DNA from: an uncultured Acidimicrobiia bacterium
GTDB taxonomy: Bacteria; Actinomycetota; Acidimicrobiia; Spongiisociales; JAENVV01
Direction: 5' to 3'
Length of the DNA stretch: 7,812 bases
NCBI GenBank assembly: GCA_905480085.1
Contig: CAJQPD010000059.1
Coordinates: 1-7,812, forward strand
The notes under the pieces are model-generated. The model had not been told where the DNA came from. It saw nothing but the letters and a program-made list of their open reading frames with translations, and searched no databases. Position 1 is the stretch's first letter, and each line of letters starts with the position of its first letter. The translations under genes were made by a program, and so were the position numbers. Shown here piece by piece: positions 5,909 through 7,812 of the stretch.

Positions 5909-7285
5909 ATGCCATACCGGACCATCATCGAACCGTTTCGTATTCACACAGTGCAGGCCATAGACCTGACCGACCGCGCCACCCGCCAGGGCGCGCTTGA
6001 GCGGGCCGGCTACAACCTGTTCGGGTTGCGGGCCGAAGAGGTAACGATTGATCTGCTCACCGACTCGGGTACGGGCGCCATGTCAGCTCAGCAGTGGGCG
6101 GGGATGATGCTCGGTGACGAGTCGTACGCGGGTAGCCGGTCGTTCTACAAGTTCGAAGAAACCGTGCAAACCATCACCGGTCTTGCCGAGGTGATTCCCA
6201 CCCATCAGGGCCGCGCCGCCGAGCGGATTCTCTTCACGACCATGGTTTCGGCCGGCGACGTCGTGCCCAACAACACTCACTTTGACACGACCAGGGCCAA
6301 TGTCGAGTTTCAAGGAGCCGAAGCCCGCGACCTGGTGATCGCCGAGGGGCTTGATCCCTCCTTGCTTCATCCCTTCAAGGGCAACATGGACGTGGACGCC
6401 CTGGTCGCCACCATCGAAGAGGTCGGCGTGGATCGGGTCCCGCTGGTCATGGTCACGGTCACCAACAATTCGGGAGGTGGCCAGCCGGTTTCGATGGCCA
6501 ACCTCCGGGCTGTCCGGGCGGTGTGTGACCGTTATGGAATTCCTTTCTTCCTGGACGCCTGCCGCTTCGCCGAGAACTCCTGGTTTATCAAGATTCGCGA
6601 AGAGGGTTACGCAGACAAGACCCCACGGGAGATTGCCCTGGAGATGTTTTCGCTGGTTGACGGATGCACGATGTCAGCCAAGAAGGACGGCATGTCGAAT
6701 ATCGGCGGCTTCCTCGCCATGAATGATCCCGAGCTGGCGCTCAAATGTCGGAATCTGTTGATTCTCACTGAAGGTTTCCCAACCTACGGGGGCTTGGCCG
6801 GCTACGACCTCGAAGCCATCGCCCAAGGCCTCAACGAGGCCCTCGAAGAGAACTATCTGGAGTATCGAATCCGTTCGACCGAATATCTTGCCGAGAAGGT
6901 GTCGAGCGCCGGATTGCCGATCGTCCTGCCCGCCGGAGGTCACGCGGTGTATCTGGACGCCGCTGCCCTGCTACCACACATTCCGGCCAGCCAGTATCCG
7001 GCCCAGGCACTAGCGGTGGAGCTGTACCTCGACGGGGGAGTTCGAGGCGTCGAGATCGGGTCTGTCATGTTCGGCAAACCTCAGGAGGACGGTTCTGAGA
7101 TCCCTGCTTCGATGGAACTGGTGCGGCTAGCGGTCCCGCGACGAACCTACACGCAGAGCCATATCGATTATGTCGGAGAAGTGATGATCGACGTTGCCGA
7201 ACGAGCCGGTGAGATTCGTGGCCTACGGATCACTGAGCAAGCGCCCTGGCTGCGCCACTTTACGGCTCGTTTCGAGCCGGTGTAG
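5909..7285 (+). CDS. tnaA: Tryptophanase (tryptophan indole-lyase)
   Basis: A 458-residue PLP enzyme of the beta-eliminating lyase family that splits L-tryptophan into indole, pyruvate and ammonia in the cytoplasm. Full family length with motifs in order: PFRI (9-12), IDLLTDSGTGAMSAQQWAGM (47-66), YAGSRSFY (73-80), THQGRAAE (98-105), HFDTTR (124-129), TNNSGGGQPVSMAN (185-198), FLDACRFAEN (214-223) with Asp216, TMSAKKDG (254-261) with PLP lysine Lys259, EGFPTYGGLAG, and LRHFTARF at the C-terminus. Asp126 (Thr in tyrosine phenol-lyase), VEIGS at 381-385 (tyrosine phenol-lyase has an arginine in this segment) and His450 (Phe in tyrosine phenol-lyase) all favour tryptophan. THQGRAAE has Ala where Gly is usual, and NNSGGG has Gly where Ala is usual; both are mild changes. 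No TnaC-like leader with a tryptophan codon is visible upstream, so regulation differs from enterobacteria. No tryptophan permease gene is next to it. Confidence 0.95.
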   Translation: MPYRTIIEPFRIHTVQAIDLTDRATRQGALERAGYNLFGLRAEEVTIDLLTDSGTGAMSAQQWAGMMLGDESYAGSRSFYKFEETVQTITGLAEVIPTHQGRAAERILFTTMVSAGDVVPNNTHFDTTRANVEFQGAEARDLVIAEGLDPSLLHPFKGNMDVDALVATIEEVGVDRVPLVMVTVTNNSGGGQPVSMANLRAVRAVCDRYGIPFFLDACRFAENSWFIKIREEGYADKTPREIALEMFSLVDGCTMSAKKDGMSNIGGFLAMNDPELALKCRNLLILTEGFPTYGGLAGYDLEAIAQGLNEALEENYLEYRIRSTEYLAEKVSSAGLPIVLPAGGHAVYLDAAALLPHIPASQYPAQALAVELYLDGGVRGVEIGSVMFGKPQEDGSEIPASMELVRLAVPRRTYTQSHIDYVGEVMIDVAERAGEIRGLRITEQAPWLRHFTARFEPV

Positions 7286-7382
7286 TCACCAGAATGCCCG
7301 GCCCTCCACGCTGCTTAAATCAGGTCCTTTCCCGGCGCCGCCCCTGATCTTCAACTTGGTGGTGTAGCGGCGAATCAGGTGA

Positions 7383-7742
7383 TTATTCGTCGTAGATGTG
7401 CTTGATCGATGGGCCTCGGAAACTCACGAAGACAACGCACCCCTTCGGGTACTCAAATGGCCCGTGCGGCTCGGGGCCCGAGGCCCAGACATAATCGCCG
7501 GCATGCATTGGTTCGCCGTTGGCGATCTGTACGCCCTCGAGGACGGCGATCGAATGACTCGCTTCGTGGGTGTGAACCGGTTCGACATAGCCGGGCGGGA
7601 ATTTGACCGACATATCTGTGTGTTCGGTTTCGTGGTCCTGGTACAGAACCTTGACCTGCACCCCGTGGCCGAGTTGGAAGATGTCCACGTCATCCTGCCA
7701 ATCAAGATCCCAACGGTGTGCCGTGTGCCAAGCCTTGCCCAT
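7383..7742 (-). CDS. Cupin-domain protein
   Basis: A 119-residue single-domain cupin (small beta-barrel, usually metal-binding). The first cupin motif is visible as GYVEPVHTHEASHSIAVLEG (51-70), with His57 and His59 as metal ligands. The usual glutamate ligand position is less clear: Glu60 follows directly and His63 lies four residues after His59. The second motif is GDYVWASGPEPHGP (82-95) with His93 as the likely third histidine. Proteins of this kind include dioxygenases, isomerases and sugar-binding sensors; nothing selects one here. Start ATG 7742 has GGAGGG at 7746-7751 with a short 3-4 nt spacer. It is convergent with the tryptophanase gene, separated by 97 bp. The family call is firm and the function open. 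Confidence 0.88.
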   Translation of the reverse strand: MGKAWHTAHRWDLDWQDDVDIFQLGHGVQVKVLYQDHETEHTDMSVKFPPGYVEPVHTHEASHSIAVLEGVQIANGEPMHAGDYVWASGPEPHGPFEYPKGCVVFVSFRGPSIKHIYDE

Positions 7743-7812
7743 GTTCCCTCCATCTGGCGACCGGTCTTGGGTCAGGTTCCAAGTGTGCGGGTGGGAGTTT
7801 CGGCGAGACCCC

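Noticed and set aside
7318..7380. Direct repeat AATCAGGT (7318-7325, 7373-7380) and inverted ATCAGG/CCTGAT (7319-7324, 7343-7348) as a bidirectional terminator
   Set aside because: The stem is only 6 bp with an 18-nt loop and lacks a T-run; chance similarity is likely.

Overview
This is a GC-rich bacterial window with dense, short-spaced genes and no RNA genes, phage or transposase genes. The gene set (LacI-type regulator, MFS carrier, MetZ-type sulfhydrylase, tryptophanase) and the GC-rich codon use fit a free-living Actinomycetota-like bacterium. That placement is a low-confidence inference, because no phylogenetic marker is present.

Left part (1-3366): the C-terminal end of a LacI-family repressor runs into an MFS transporter with a probable 4-base CTGA overlap. 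Next come a carboxymuconolactone decarboxylase/AhpD-like protein (+ strand), a small single-pass membrane protein (- strand) and a 3-hydroxyisobutyrate dehydrogenase-like reductase (- strand). Two nearly identical 18-bp palindromes with a central CG lie just upstream of the AhpD-like gene (1466-1483) and of the dehydrogenase (3349-3366). They have the form of LacI-family operators. I infer that the repressor, carrier, AhpD-like protein and dehydrogenase form one local regulon for uptake and oxidation/reduction of an unknown small carbon compound. The inducer and substrate cannot be read from the sequence.

Middle part (3448-5714): a MetZ-type O-succinylhomoserine sulfhydrylase (- strand) and a secreted protein with two copies of a roughly 90-residue domain (- strand). 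Between them, in about 240 bp, lie two copies of a 49-bp element that each fold into the same long hairpin, plus a separate GC-rich hairpin that may terminate the secreted-protein transcript.

Right part (5715-7812): a 194-bp divergent intergenic region, a tryptophanase (+ strand) carrying the residues that separate tryptophanase from tyrosine phenol-lyase, and a convergent small cupin protein (- strand).

The most interesting items are the paired operators, which define a candidate regulon, and the duplicated structured hairpin element. The individual enzymes belong to known families.
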